A stretch of 13,274 nucleotides of DNA. Origin: Acidobacteriota bacterium. GTDB taxonomy: Bacteria; Acidobacteriota; Vicinamibacteria; Vicinamibacterales; Vicinamibacteraceae. This document shows positions 7,214 to 13,063 of this stretch, in pieces (within the stretch, counting starts at the first letter, position 1; each line of letters opens with the position of its first letter). A model generated the notes under the pieces. That model saw only the letters and a list, made by a program, of their open reading frames with translations. It did not search any database and was not told where the DNA came from. The stretch spans positions 1 to 13,274 of the forward strand of contig JAEZCY010000173.1 of assembly GCA_023429845.1 (NCBI GenBank), written 5' to 3'. The position numbers and the translations under genes were made by a program.

Positions 7214-8977
7214 TCAGGCAAGCGGCTTCAGGCGAAGTTCCTTGAGCTGGCGTGCGTCCACGGTGGACGGCGCGCCAGACATCAGGTCCACGGCGGTGGC
7301 CGTCTTCGGGAACGCCATCACCTCGCGGATCGACGACTCGCCGGCCAGGATCGCCACGATCCGATCGAGCCCGAAGGCAATGCCGCCGTGCGGCGGCGTG
7401 CCGTACTCGAGCGCGTCGATGAAGAAGCCGAAGCGCAGCTTGGCCTCCTCGTCGGAGATGCCGAGCAGCCGGAACAACTGCCGTTGCACCTCGGGATCGT
7501 GGATACGGATGCTCCCGCCGGCGATCTCGCTGCCGTTCAGCACGAGGTCGTAGGCCTTGGCGCTCACCTCGCCGGGCGACTCGCCCATGCGCGCCAGGTC
7601 GGCGTCGGCCGGCGCCGTGAACGGATGGTGCATCGCCACCCACCGCTTCTCGTTCTCGTCCCAGTCGAGGAGGGGGAAGTCCACCACCCAGAGGAACTCG
7701 AATCGCGACGTGTCGATCAGGTTGAAGCGCCGTGCGAGCGACAGCCGCAGCGTGCCGAGCAGCCTGGACACGGTGGCTTCAGAGCCCGCGGTCATCAGCA
7801 GCAGACCATCGCTGCCGGCACCCGTTGCCTCGAGCGCACGCGTCAGCGCCGGCTCACCCAGGGCCTTGGCCGACGTCGCCAGCCCCTTCTCCGTCTGACG
7901 GGCCCAGAGCAGGCCGCCCGCGCCCATCTCGATGGCTTCAGCCACGATCTTGTCCACCTCGGCGCGCGAGATCTTCGCGCCGCCCGGCACGACGAGGCCG
8001 CGCAGCACACCGCCACTGGCGAGCGCGTCACGCACCGGGCCGAACGGCGTCTCGGCAAACAACTCGCCGAGATCCTGGATCTCCATGCCGAATCGGAGGT
8101 CCGGCTTGTCCGAACCGTACGTCCGCATGGCCTCCGCGTAGGCCATGTGCCTGAACGGGGTCGTCACCTCGACGCCGCCTTCGCGGAACACCTCGGCCAC
8201 CACGCCTTCCATGAGCGAGAACACGAGCGGCTGCGACGCGAACGAGATCTCGACGTCCACCTGCGTGAACTCCGGCTGCCGATCGGCGCGCAGGTCCTCG
8301 TCGCGGAAGCACTTCACGATCTGGAAGTAGCGATCGAGGCCACCGATCATCAGGATCTGCTTGAAGATCTGCGGCGACTGGGGCAGCGCGAAGAACTCGC
8401 CCGGATGCACGCGACTGGGCACCAGGTAGTCGCGCGCGCCCTCGGGCGTGCTCTTGGTGAGGATCGGTGTCTCGATCTCGATGAAGCCGTGCGCGTCGAA
8501 GTACCGGCGGAACGCCGTCGCGATGCGATGCCGCAGCACGAGGTTCTTCTGCATGCGCTGGCGACGCAGGTCCAGGTACCGGTAGCGCAGCCGCGTGTCC
8601 TCGGACACGAACGAGTCGTCGGCGATCGGGAACGGTGGCCGGCGCGCGTCGTTGAGGGCCCGCAACTCGCTGATCCGCACCTCCACGTGGCCGGTGTCGA
8701 TCTTGTCGTTCACCGTTTCGGGCGACCGTGGCGCGACGGTGCCGAGGATGGCCACCACCATCTCGGTCTTCAGTTTCTTGGCCTGCCCGAGCAACGGCTC
8801 CGCCTCGGTGACCACCTGCGTCACGCCGTACCGGTCGCGGATGTCGAGGAAGATCACCGCGCCCATGTCGCGCACGCGATGCACCCACCCGAGCAGGACG
8901 ACGTCCTGGCCGACGTGCTCCGGACGCAGTTCGCCGCACGTGTGAGTTCTGTAGAGGTCGCCGAGGAGATCCATCAT
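7214..8977 (-). CDS. aspS: Aspartyl-tRNA synthetase, bacterial type
   Basis: Class IIb synthetase that charges tRNA-Asp. The 587-residue protein has the bacterial layout: an N-terminal OB-fold anticodon domain (about 1-110, with GWVHRVRDMGAVIFLDIRDR at 30-49), catalytic motif 1 near 165-175, motif 2 FRDEDLRADRQPEFTQVD (224-241), the bacterial GAD insertion at about 300-410, and motif 3 GIAFGLDRI (532-540). The start is ambiguous: ATG 8977 is used here, with ATG 8974 directly after it and a TTG at 8983. None has a Shine-Dalgarno, because the upstream bases are a heptamer repeat. Whether it is discriminating or Asp/Asn non-discriminating cannot be settled here, and no gatCAB genes are in view. 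Confidence 0.95.
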   Translation of the reverse strand: MMDLLGDLYRTHTCGELRPEHVGQDVVLLGWVHRVRDMGAVIFLDIRDRYGVTQVVTEAEPLLGQAKKLKTEMVVAILGTVAPRSPETVNDKIDTGHVEVRISELRALNDARRPPFPIADDSFVSEDTRLRYRYLDLRRQRMQKNLVLRHRIATAFRRYFDAHGFIEIETPILTKSTPEGARDYLVPSRVHPGEFFALPQSPQIFKQILMIGGLDRYFQIVKCFRDEDLRADRQPEFTQVDVEISFASQPLVFSLMEGVVAEVFREGGVEVTTPFRHMAYAEAMRTYGSDKPDLRFGMEIQDLGELFAETPFGPVRDALASGGVLRGLVVPGGAKISRAEVDKIVAEAIEMGAGGLLWARQTEKGLATSAKALGEPALTRALEATGAGSDGLLLMTAGSEATVSRLLGTLRLSLARRFNLIDTSRFEFLWVVDFPLLDWDENEKRWVAMHHPFTAPADADLARMGESPGEVSAKAYDLVLNGSEIAGGSIRIHDPEVQRQLFRLLGISDEEAKLRFGFFIDALEYGTPPHGGIAFGLDRIVAILAGESSIREVMAFPKTATAVDLMSGAPSTVDARQLKELRLKPLA

Positions 8978-8981
8978 TGGC

Positions 8982-9009
8982 AAGAGTCGGAAGTCAGAGG
9001 TCAGAAGTC
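8982..9009 (-). repeat. Degenerate heptamer array upstream of aspS, four units
   Basis: On the minus strand, the 45-bp gap between hisS and aspS holds consecutive 7-bp units GACTTCT, GACCTCT, GACTTCC and GACTCTT, ending five bases before the chosen aspS ATG. The units share the GAYTY core of the longer array next to era, although on the opposite strand. They occupy the position where an SD sequence would be expected. Confidence 0.7.
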
Positions 9010-9022
9010 GAAAGGGTGACGC

Positions 9023-10372
9023 TCACGCGCCCAGCAGCTCAGTGATGCGCGGCGCCGCACCGGACCGCGGCACGCGCTGCTGCTCGCCGGTGCGCAGGTC
9101 CTTCACGGTGAGTTCGCCTGCCGCGCGCTCGTCGTCGCCCTCGACCACCACGAGCGGCACGCCCGTGGAGGCCGCGTACTTGAACTGCTTGCCGAGCTTG
9201 TCGGCGTCGGGGTAGACCTCGACGCGCAGACCGCCACCGCGGAGATCGTGCGCCAGGGCGAGGGCGTCAGCCGCGGTCGCCACATTCCACTGCGCCACGA
9301 GGACGTCGGCGGCCGTCGAGACGATGTGCGGCGGGAACATGCCGCGCTCCCCCATCACGACGAGGATGCGCTCGAGCCCCAGCGAGAACCCGGCCGCCGG
9401 CACCGACTGCCCGAGGAACATGCCCACGAGGTTGTCGTAGCGCCCGCCGCCCCCGAGGCTGCCAGCCAGGTCGGGCACCGTCATCTCCATGATGCAGCCC
9501 GTGTAGTACGACAGGCCGCGGGCCAGCGAGAGGTCCACGCGCAGCTGCCGGCCCGCCGGCGTGCGCGCCGCCAGCGCGAGCACCTCGCGCATCGTCGCGA
9601 TGCCGGCCTCGGCGGCGGCGTGCCCGGCCACGAACACGGCGACCCGATCGAGTTCGGCGGCGGCGTCGCTGTCGGCCGCCGAGACCGCCGACGATCCCAG
9701 CACGCGCAACACCGTATCCGCCGCAGCGGAGGAGAGACCTCGCGAGGCATACTCCGCCTTCACGCCGTCCGCGCCAATCTTGTCGAGCTTGTCGAGCGCG
9801 ACGAGCGCGTCGCCATGCCGGTCGGAGGGCACGCCCGCAACGTCGAGTACGCCGGTCAGGACGGCGCGGTGGTTGAGCCGGAGCACGGCATCGCGGAAGC
9901 CGAGCGCCTGCATCGCCTCGCAGGCGGCGGCGCACAACTCGGCCTCGACGACGGGGGACGTCGAGCCGATCGCGTCCACGTCGCACTGGTAGAACTCGCG
10001 AAACCGTCCGCGAGCTGGCCGATCGGCGCGCCACACGGGCTGGATCTGGTACCGCTTGAAGAACTTCGGCAGCGTGGCGCGGTGTTCGGCGACGACGCGC
10101 GACAGGGGCACCGTCAGGTCGTACCGCAGCGCGAGATCGGCCTGCCCCGACGCCTCGTGTTCGCCGCGCTTCAGGATCTTGAAGATGAGCTGATTGCCCT
10201 CTTCACCGTACTTGCCGAGCAGCGTCTCGATGTTCTCGACGGCGGGCGTCTCGAGCGGCTCGAAGCCGTATCGCTCGTACACGCCGCGGATGACGCCGAT
10301 GACGTAGGTCCGGCGACGGACGTCGGCCGGCAGGAAATCCCGCATGCCGCGGGCTGGAGCGGTGGATGCCAT
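9023..10372 (-). CDS. hisS: Histidyl-tRNA synthetase, eukaryote-like subtype
   Basis: Class II synthetase charging tRNA-His. The 449-residue protein starts MASTAPARGMRDFLPADV. It shows ALRYDLTVPLSRVV (81-94), motif 2 GRFREFYQCDVDAIG (122-136), the histidine-specific signature LARGLSYYTG (283-292), GGGGRYDNLVGMF (307-319) and motif 3 AGFSLGLERIL (327-337), followed by an anticodon-binding domain from about 355. The LRYDLTVP and REFYQCDVD wording resembles eukaryotic cytosolic HisRS rather than the LRPEGT and RQFHQ wording of E. coli-type enzymes. The ATG at 10372 lies 13 bp after the carbonic anhydrase-like gene's stop. The stop precedes the aspS start by 45 bp. Pairing of hisS with aspS is common in bacteria. 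Confidence 0.95.
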   Translation of the reverse strand: MASTAPARGMRDFLPADVRRRTYVIGVIRGVYERYGFEPLETPAVENIETLLGKYGEEGNQLIFKILKRGEHEASGQADLALRYDLTVPLSRVVAEHRATLPKFFKRYQIQPVWRADRPARGRFREFYQCDVDAIGSTSPVVEAELCAAACEAMQALGFRDAVLRLNHRAVLTGVLDVAGVPSDRHGDALVALDKLDKIGADGVKAEYASRGLSSAAADTVLRVLGSSAVSAADSDAAAELDRVAVFVAGHAAAEAGIATMREVLALAARTPAGRQLRVDLSLARGLSYYTGCIMEMTVPDLAGSLGGGGRYDNLVGMFLGQSVPAAGFSLGLERILVVMGERGMFPPHIVSTAADVLVAQWNVATAADALALAHDLRGGGLRVEVYPDADKLGKQFKYAASTGVPLVVVEGDDERAAGELTVKDLRTGEQQRVPRSGAAPRITELLGA

Positions 10373-10385
10373 CTCGTGCTGCGGC

Positions 10386-10937
10386 TCAGCCGCGCGTCTC
10401 GCTTTCTCGCCCTGCCTCTCGCGAGGCCGAATCGTCCATGTAGTCGAGGCGGTACCCCACGTAACGGCTCGCCAGGTCCAGGATCATCGCGGCTTCGGCG
10501 TCGGTGACGGCCCGTCGGACCTTTCCCGGGCTCCCCATCACCAGCGACCGCTGAGGCACGACCGCGCCCTCGGTCACGAGCGTGCCGGCCGCCACGATGG
10601 AATCGCTGCCGATGACGGCCCCGTTGAGCACGATGGCGCCCATGCCGACGAGGACGCGATCCTCGAGCGTGCAGCCGTGGACGATGGCGCCGTGGCCGAT
10701 CGTCACCTGGTCGCCGATGGTGGTGGGGTGCGTTCCCCGCATCGCGTGGATGATCGTGCCGTCCTGGACGTTGGACCTCGCGCCGATGCGGATCCGATGG
10801 ACGTCGCCGCGGACCACGCAGTTCATCCAGACGCTCGATTCATGGCCGATCGTGACGTCGCCGATGACCTGCGCGCTCTGGTCCACGAAGACCGATGGGT
10901 GCAGCTGGGGCCATTGACCGCGGTACGGGCGAAGCAT
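10386..10937 (-). CDS. Gamma-class carbonic anhydrase family protein (left-handed beta-helix)
   Basis: A 183-residue hexapeptide-repeat protein of the gamma-carbonic anhydrase/YrdA/PaaY group. Repeats of the [LIV]G.x.[TV]IG type run from about 18 to 140. The three zinc-ligand histidines of the Cam family are present at H64 (DGTIIHAM), H82 and H87 (TIGHGAIVHG), with the conserved arginine and aspartate in VVRGD (R44, D46) and Q58 in NVQDG. It lacks the acidic loop of Methanosarcina Cam, so catalytic activity in vivo is uncertain. A C-terminal helix closes the fold at about 145-168. The ATG at 10937 fits the family start (MLRPYRGQWPQLHPSVFVD). A TATAAT box ends only nine bases upstream, so the mRNA may be nearly leaderless. 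It is the first gene of the leftward series. Confidence 0.92.
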   Translation of the reverse strand: MLRPYRGQWPQLHPSVFVDQSAQVIGDVTIGHESSVWMNCVVRGDVHRIRIGARSNVQDGTIIHAMRGTHPTTIGDQVTIGHGAIVHGCTLEDRVLVGMGAIVLNGAVIGSDSIVAAGTLVTEGAVVPQRSLVMGSPGKVRRAVTDAEAAMILDLASRYVGYRLDYMDDSASREAGRESETRG

Positions 10938-10946
10938 GAACGGGCC

Positions 10947-10952
10947 ATTATA
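10947..10952 (-). promoter_or_regulatory. Candidate -10 box (TATAAT) of the carbonic anhydrase-hisS series
   Basis: A perfect TATAAT on the minus strand lies nine bases before the ATG at 10937, in otherwise GC-rich DNA. The predicted transcription start near 10940 would leave only about 3 nt of leader. The -35 position (about 10970-10975, GGCGTC) does not resemble TTGACA, so the promoter may be weak or activator-dependent. Confidence 0.45.
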
Positions 10953-10980
10953 CCGGCGGAGCGCGAGACGACGCCGGTAT
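10950..10980. promoter_or_regulatory. 9-bp inverted repeat overlapping the TATAAT box; possible operator
   Basis: ATACCGGCG at 10950-10958 is the exact reverse complement of CGCCGGTAT at 10972-10980, with a 13-bp spacer. The left arm overlaps the last three plus-strand bases of the TATAAT complement, and the right arm covers the -35 position. This is the geometry expected of a dimeric repressor site, although no regulator gene is in view to pair with it. Confidence 0.4.
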
Positions 10981-11017
10981 GTAGGCGTCGGGCTACCTAC
11001 ATACGTAGGCGTCGGGC
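10977..11017. repeat. Direct repeat of GTAGGCGTCGGGC with interleaved inverted repeats
   Basis: GTAGGCGTCGGGC occurs exactly at 10981-10993 and 11005-11017, 24 bp apart. Between and across them are GTATGTAGG (10977-10985) paired with CCTACATAC (10996-11004), and the shorter CCTAC (10996-11000) paired with GTAGG (11005-11009). Only one pairing can form at a time. The arrangement resembles a REP-type intergenic palindromic element. Confidence 0.6.
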
Positions 11018-11051
11018 CTTGCCCGCCGCGCAGCCCGTCCGGCGGGCCTGC
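11009..11051. repeat. Mutually exclusive GC-rich hairpins upstream of pheA
   Basis: Three pairings compete. GCGTCGGGC (11009-11017) pairs with GCCCGCCGC (11021-11029), with one mismatch and a CTT loop. GCCCGCCG (11021-11028) pairs perfectly with CGGCGGGC (11040-11047). GCAGCCCG (11030-11037) pairs with CGGG plus CTGC (11043-11051), with one bulge. No T-run follows, so this is not an ordinary rho-independent terminator. It could be a REP-like element or, if transcribed, a switchable leader. Confidence 0.5.
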
Positions 11052-11108
11052 AATAAATTCTGCGAATGTTTCACTCAACAAAATAACTTTGACTTTGGGC
11101 CCAGGACG

Positions 11109-11135
11109 CACCACCATGAGTACCGCATGGTGGTG
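11109..11135 (+). promoter_or_regulatory. Perfect 10-bp inverted repeat enclosing the pheA start codon
   Basis: CACCACCATG (11109-11118) is the exact reverse complement of CATGGTGGTG (11126-11135), with the 7-nt loop AGTACCG. The pheA ATG (11127-11129) is in the right arm. In RNA the hairpin would bury the start codon. An AGGA at 11103-11106 lies just outside the stem: 9 nt before an out-of-frame ATG at 11116, but 20 nt before the pheA ATG. Confidence 0.5.
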
Positions 11136-11999
11136 GCATTCCAGGGAGAACCAGGGGCATACAGCGAAGCGGCCGCGCAGCGACATGCGCCCGACGCCTC
11201 GCTGCAGCCGTGTGCCAGCTTCGAGGAGGTGTTCCGATCCGTCGAATCCGGCGAGGCCGCCCTCGGCGTGCTGCCCATCGAGAACTCGATTGGCGGCACC
11301 ATCCACCGCAACTACGATCTCCTGCTCGAGCATGCGCTGCAGATCGTCGGCGACCTTGAACTGCGTGTCGTCCACAGCCTGATTGCGCTGCCGGGCACGA
11401 CGATCGACCAGATCCGGACGATTTACTCGCACCCGCAGGCGCTCGCCCAGTGCGACCGATACCTGCGCAGCCTGCCGGGCGTCGAGGTCGTGGCTACCTA
11501 CGACACGGCCGGCAGCGCCAAACTCATCAAGGATAAGCAACTTGCCGGCGCCGCGGCCATCGCATCCGAACGGGCCGCCGCGGTGTTCGGCCTGCAGGTG
11601 CTCGAGTCCGGCATCCAGGACTTTGCCGACAACATCACACGGTTCCTGGTCGTGGCCCCATCGTCGTCCGGCCAGACCGGCACCGGCACGAACAAGACGA
11701 CCGTCGTCTTCACGCTCGCCAACGAACCCGGTGCGCTGTTCAAGGCCTTGAGCGTGTTCGCGTTGCGCGGCATCGACCTGACGAAACTGGAATCGCGCCC
11801 GATCCCCGGGCGTCCCTGGGAGTACCTGTTCTACGTGGATCTCGCGGTTGGCGCCGAGGACGCGCGAAGTGCGCGCGCCCTGGCCCACCTGAACGAGTTC
11901 GCCCCCATGCTCCGCAACCTCGGCTCGTATGCGTCCACGTTGTTGCCGCGTCCGGCAGCGACGCCGACGGCCGCCGTGGAAGCAGGAGATCGCGCATGA
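11127..11999 (+). CDS. pheA: Prephenate dehydratase (stand-alone, with ACT domain)
   Basis: Converts prephenate to phenylpyruvate in phenylalanine biosynthesis. The 290-residue protein lacks a chorismate mutase domain. The catalytic domain (about 1-178) begins MVVAFQGEPGAYSEAAA and contains VLPIENSIGGTIHRNYDLL (48-66) and the catalytic NITRF (169-173, TRF motif). The ACT regulatory domain (about 190-272) has GALFKAL (202-208) and ESRP (222-225), the two motifs linked to phenylalanine feedback binding, so allosteric inhibition by phenylalanine is likely. The reading frame stays open far upstream without ATG, GTG or TTG near the family start, so ATG 11127 is the natural choice despite its position in a hairpin and lack of a well-spaced SD. 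The TGA overlaps the ilvD ATG (ATGA). Confidence 0.95.
   Translation: MVVAFQGEPGAYSEAAAQRHAPDASLQPCASFEEVFRSVESGEAALGVLPIENSIGGTIHRNYDLLLEHALQIVGDLELRVVHSLIALPGTTIDQIRTIYSHPQALAQCDRYLRSLPGVEVVATYDTAGSAKLIKDKQLAGAAAIASERAAAVFGLQVLESGIQDFADNITRFLVVAPSSSGQTGTGTNKTTVVFTLANEPGALFKALSVFALRGIDLTKLESRPIPGRPWEYLFYVDLAVGAEDARSARALAHLNEFAPMLRNLGSYASTLLPRPAATPTAAVEAGDRA
11984..11988 (+). promoter_or_regulatory. Ribosome binding site of ilvD
   Basis: AGGAG lies within the end of pheA, seven bases before the ilvD ATG at 11996. It is among the clearest SD sequences in the window and fixes the ilvD start. Confidence 0.7.
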
Positions 12000-12700
12000 C
12001 CGACCTGAACAAGCACAAGAGCGCCGCCCTCACCGAGGGCCCGAGCCGCGCCGCCGCGCGCGCCATGCTGAAGGCCTGTGCCTTCACCGACGAGGATCTG
12101 GCCAAGCCGCTGGTCGGCATCGCCAACACCTGGACCGAGATCGGTCCCTGCAACTTCCACCTGCGTCGTCTCGCCGAGCACGTGAAGGACGGCGTGCGCC
12201 AGGCTGGCGGCACGCCGATGGAGTTCAACACCATCGCCGTGTCGGACGGCATCACGATGGGCGCGGAGGGCATGCGCGCCTCGCTCGTGAGCCGCGAGGT
12301 GATCGCCGACTCGATCGAGCTGGTCACCTTCGGCCATCACCTCGATGCCGTGGTGATGCTGTGCGGGTGCGACAAGACCATCCCCGGCACGATCATGGCG
12401 CTCGCCCGGCTGAACATCCCGGGCGTGATCCTCTACGGCGGCTCGATCGAGCCGGGGTCGTGGCAGGGCAAGGACGTCACCATCCAGGACGTCTTCGAAG
12501 GGGTCGGAGCGCAGGCGGCCGGCCGGATCAGCCTCATCGAGCTGAAGGACCTCGAGGACAAGGCTTGCCCCGGCGCCGGCGCCTGTGGCGGGCAGTTCAC
12601 CGCCAACACCATGGCCATGGTCGCGGAGTTCCTCGGCGTCGCGGCGATGGGCAGCGTGAGCATCCCCGCGACGTACCCGGCCAAGGAAGCCGCTGCCGTC
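11996..12700 (+). pseudogene. ilvD: Dihydroxy-acid dehydratase, 5' part only; broken at about 12701
   Basis: IlvD is an Fe-S enzyme that dehydrates dihydroxy acids to 2-keto acids in valine, leucine and isoleucine synthesis. The first roughly 235 residues are intact and canonical: the GPSRAAARAMLKA opening, PCNFHL (C52), TIAVSDGITMG (79-89, Asp84 as metal ligand), CGCDKTIPG (C123, C125, D126) and GAGACGGQFTANTMAM (C197). Expected cluster cysteines are therefore present. After SIPATYPAKEAAA (222-234) similarity stops abruptly. The frame runs on in a low-complexity tail to 13003 that is antisense to another gene. A full protein is about 560 residues, so the C-terminal domain with the catalytic serine is missing. 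It is translationally coupled to pheA. The break may be an assembly artefact, in which case the real gene is intact elsewhere. Confidence 0.88.
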
Positions 12701-12712
12701 GAGGAGCCCGAT
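12695..12712. other. Joint between two unrelated gene contexts
   Basis: To the left, ilvD coding similarity ends near codon 235. To the right, the opposite-strand flippase-like gene begins to make sense at about 12701. Both genes are cut internally at the same point, with no insertion sequence, inverted repeats, target duplication or tRNA at the joint. The exact base cannot be fixed by eye. Confidence 0.75.
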
Positions 12713-12982
12713 CACGGCCTTCTCGTCGCCGTGGGTGGCGCGCGCGGTGACGATCAGCCGGGCCAGGTAGACCTCGAAGACCCCGAACGCCATCGTCGCG
12801 AGCGTCGCGACGGTCCACCACACCGCGAACCCGGCGTACGCGTGCGGCGTGAGCGCGCGGGCGGCGATCGCCATCATCGCGACGGTGCCGAGGCCGGAGG
12901 CGGCGAGACCGGCGGTGACGGTGACGGTGCTCCCGGCAAGCTGTCGCCGGGCGGTCCGGACCCCGTCCGGGCCTGTGCTCAT
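12701..12982 (-). CDS. N-terminal part of a polysaccharide flippase-like membrane protein; truncated at the joint
   Basis: Read leftward from ATG 12982, the first 94 codons look like the start of a MATE/Wzx-type polysaccharide transporter. A short basic N-terminus (to about R13) is followed by hydrophobic segments at about 18-40 and 50-74, with AARALTPHAYAGFAVWWTV (40-58) resembling the ARxLGPxxYGxFAxxW motif of oligosaccharide flippases. After IGLL (91-94) the frame continues as antisense ilvD, so the genuine part ends at about 12701. A complete protein would be about 400-480 residues. It is divergent from rfbG, 81 bp apart, which fits a surface polysaccharide locus. The family call is moderate, because only the N-terminus is seen. 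Confidence 0.6.
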
Positions 12983-13063
12983 GGCGGCAGGCTACCGGGC
13001 TGATCTGCAGCGACCGAGGCGTGGTTGAATCAGCCGGTCCGCCACTCGACCCCGAGGAGATCC

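Larger units (their letters stand above)
10938..11126. other. Divergent intergenic regulatory region between the carbonic anhydrase gene and pheA
   Basis: These 189 bp separate two divergent genes. The left half (to about 11050) is GC-rich and packed with inverted and direct repeats. The right part (about 11051-11096) is a sudden AT-rich stretch, probably containing the pheA promoter. The AT-rich stretch includes possible -10 elements TAAATT (11054-11059) and CAAAAT (11079-11084) and a TTGACT (11089-11094) usable as a -35, but no combination is convincing. No ORF in it is supported. Confidence 0.7.

Noticed and set aside
8981..8983. TTG as the aspS start
   Set aside because: No SD precedes it, and two ATG codons follow within nine bases and fit the family N-terminus.
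7388..9019. 543-codon open frame on the plus strand over aspS
   Set aside because: Antisense shadow of aspS with Arg/His-rich, domain-free translation; AspRS motifs on the other strand are unambiguous.
11021..11051. Rho-independent terminator
   Set aside because: The GC-rich stems are followed by CAATAAATTC rather than a T-run, and the position is upstream of pheA, not after a gene.
10344..11126. Upstream in-frame extension of pheA through the intergenic region and the carbonic anhydrase gene
   Set aside because: Open by chance: it is antisense to the carbonic anhydrase gene, contains no domain, and the family's N-terminus matches ATG 11127.
11116..11382. Out-of-frame ATG with three tandem Trp codons (MSTAWWWHS) that could be a leader peptide
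   Set aside because: The frame runs 89 codons deep into pheA with shadow-like composition, and the Trp run is a by-product of the GGTGG repeat in the start hairpin. It is noted only because its SD spacing is better than that of pheA.
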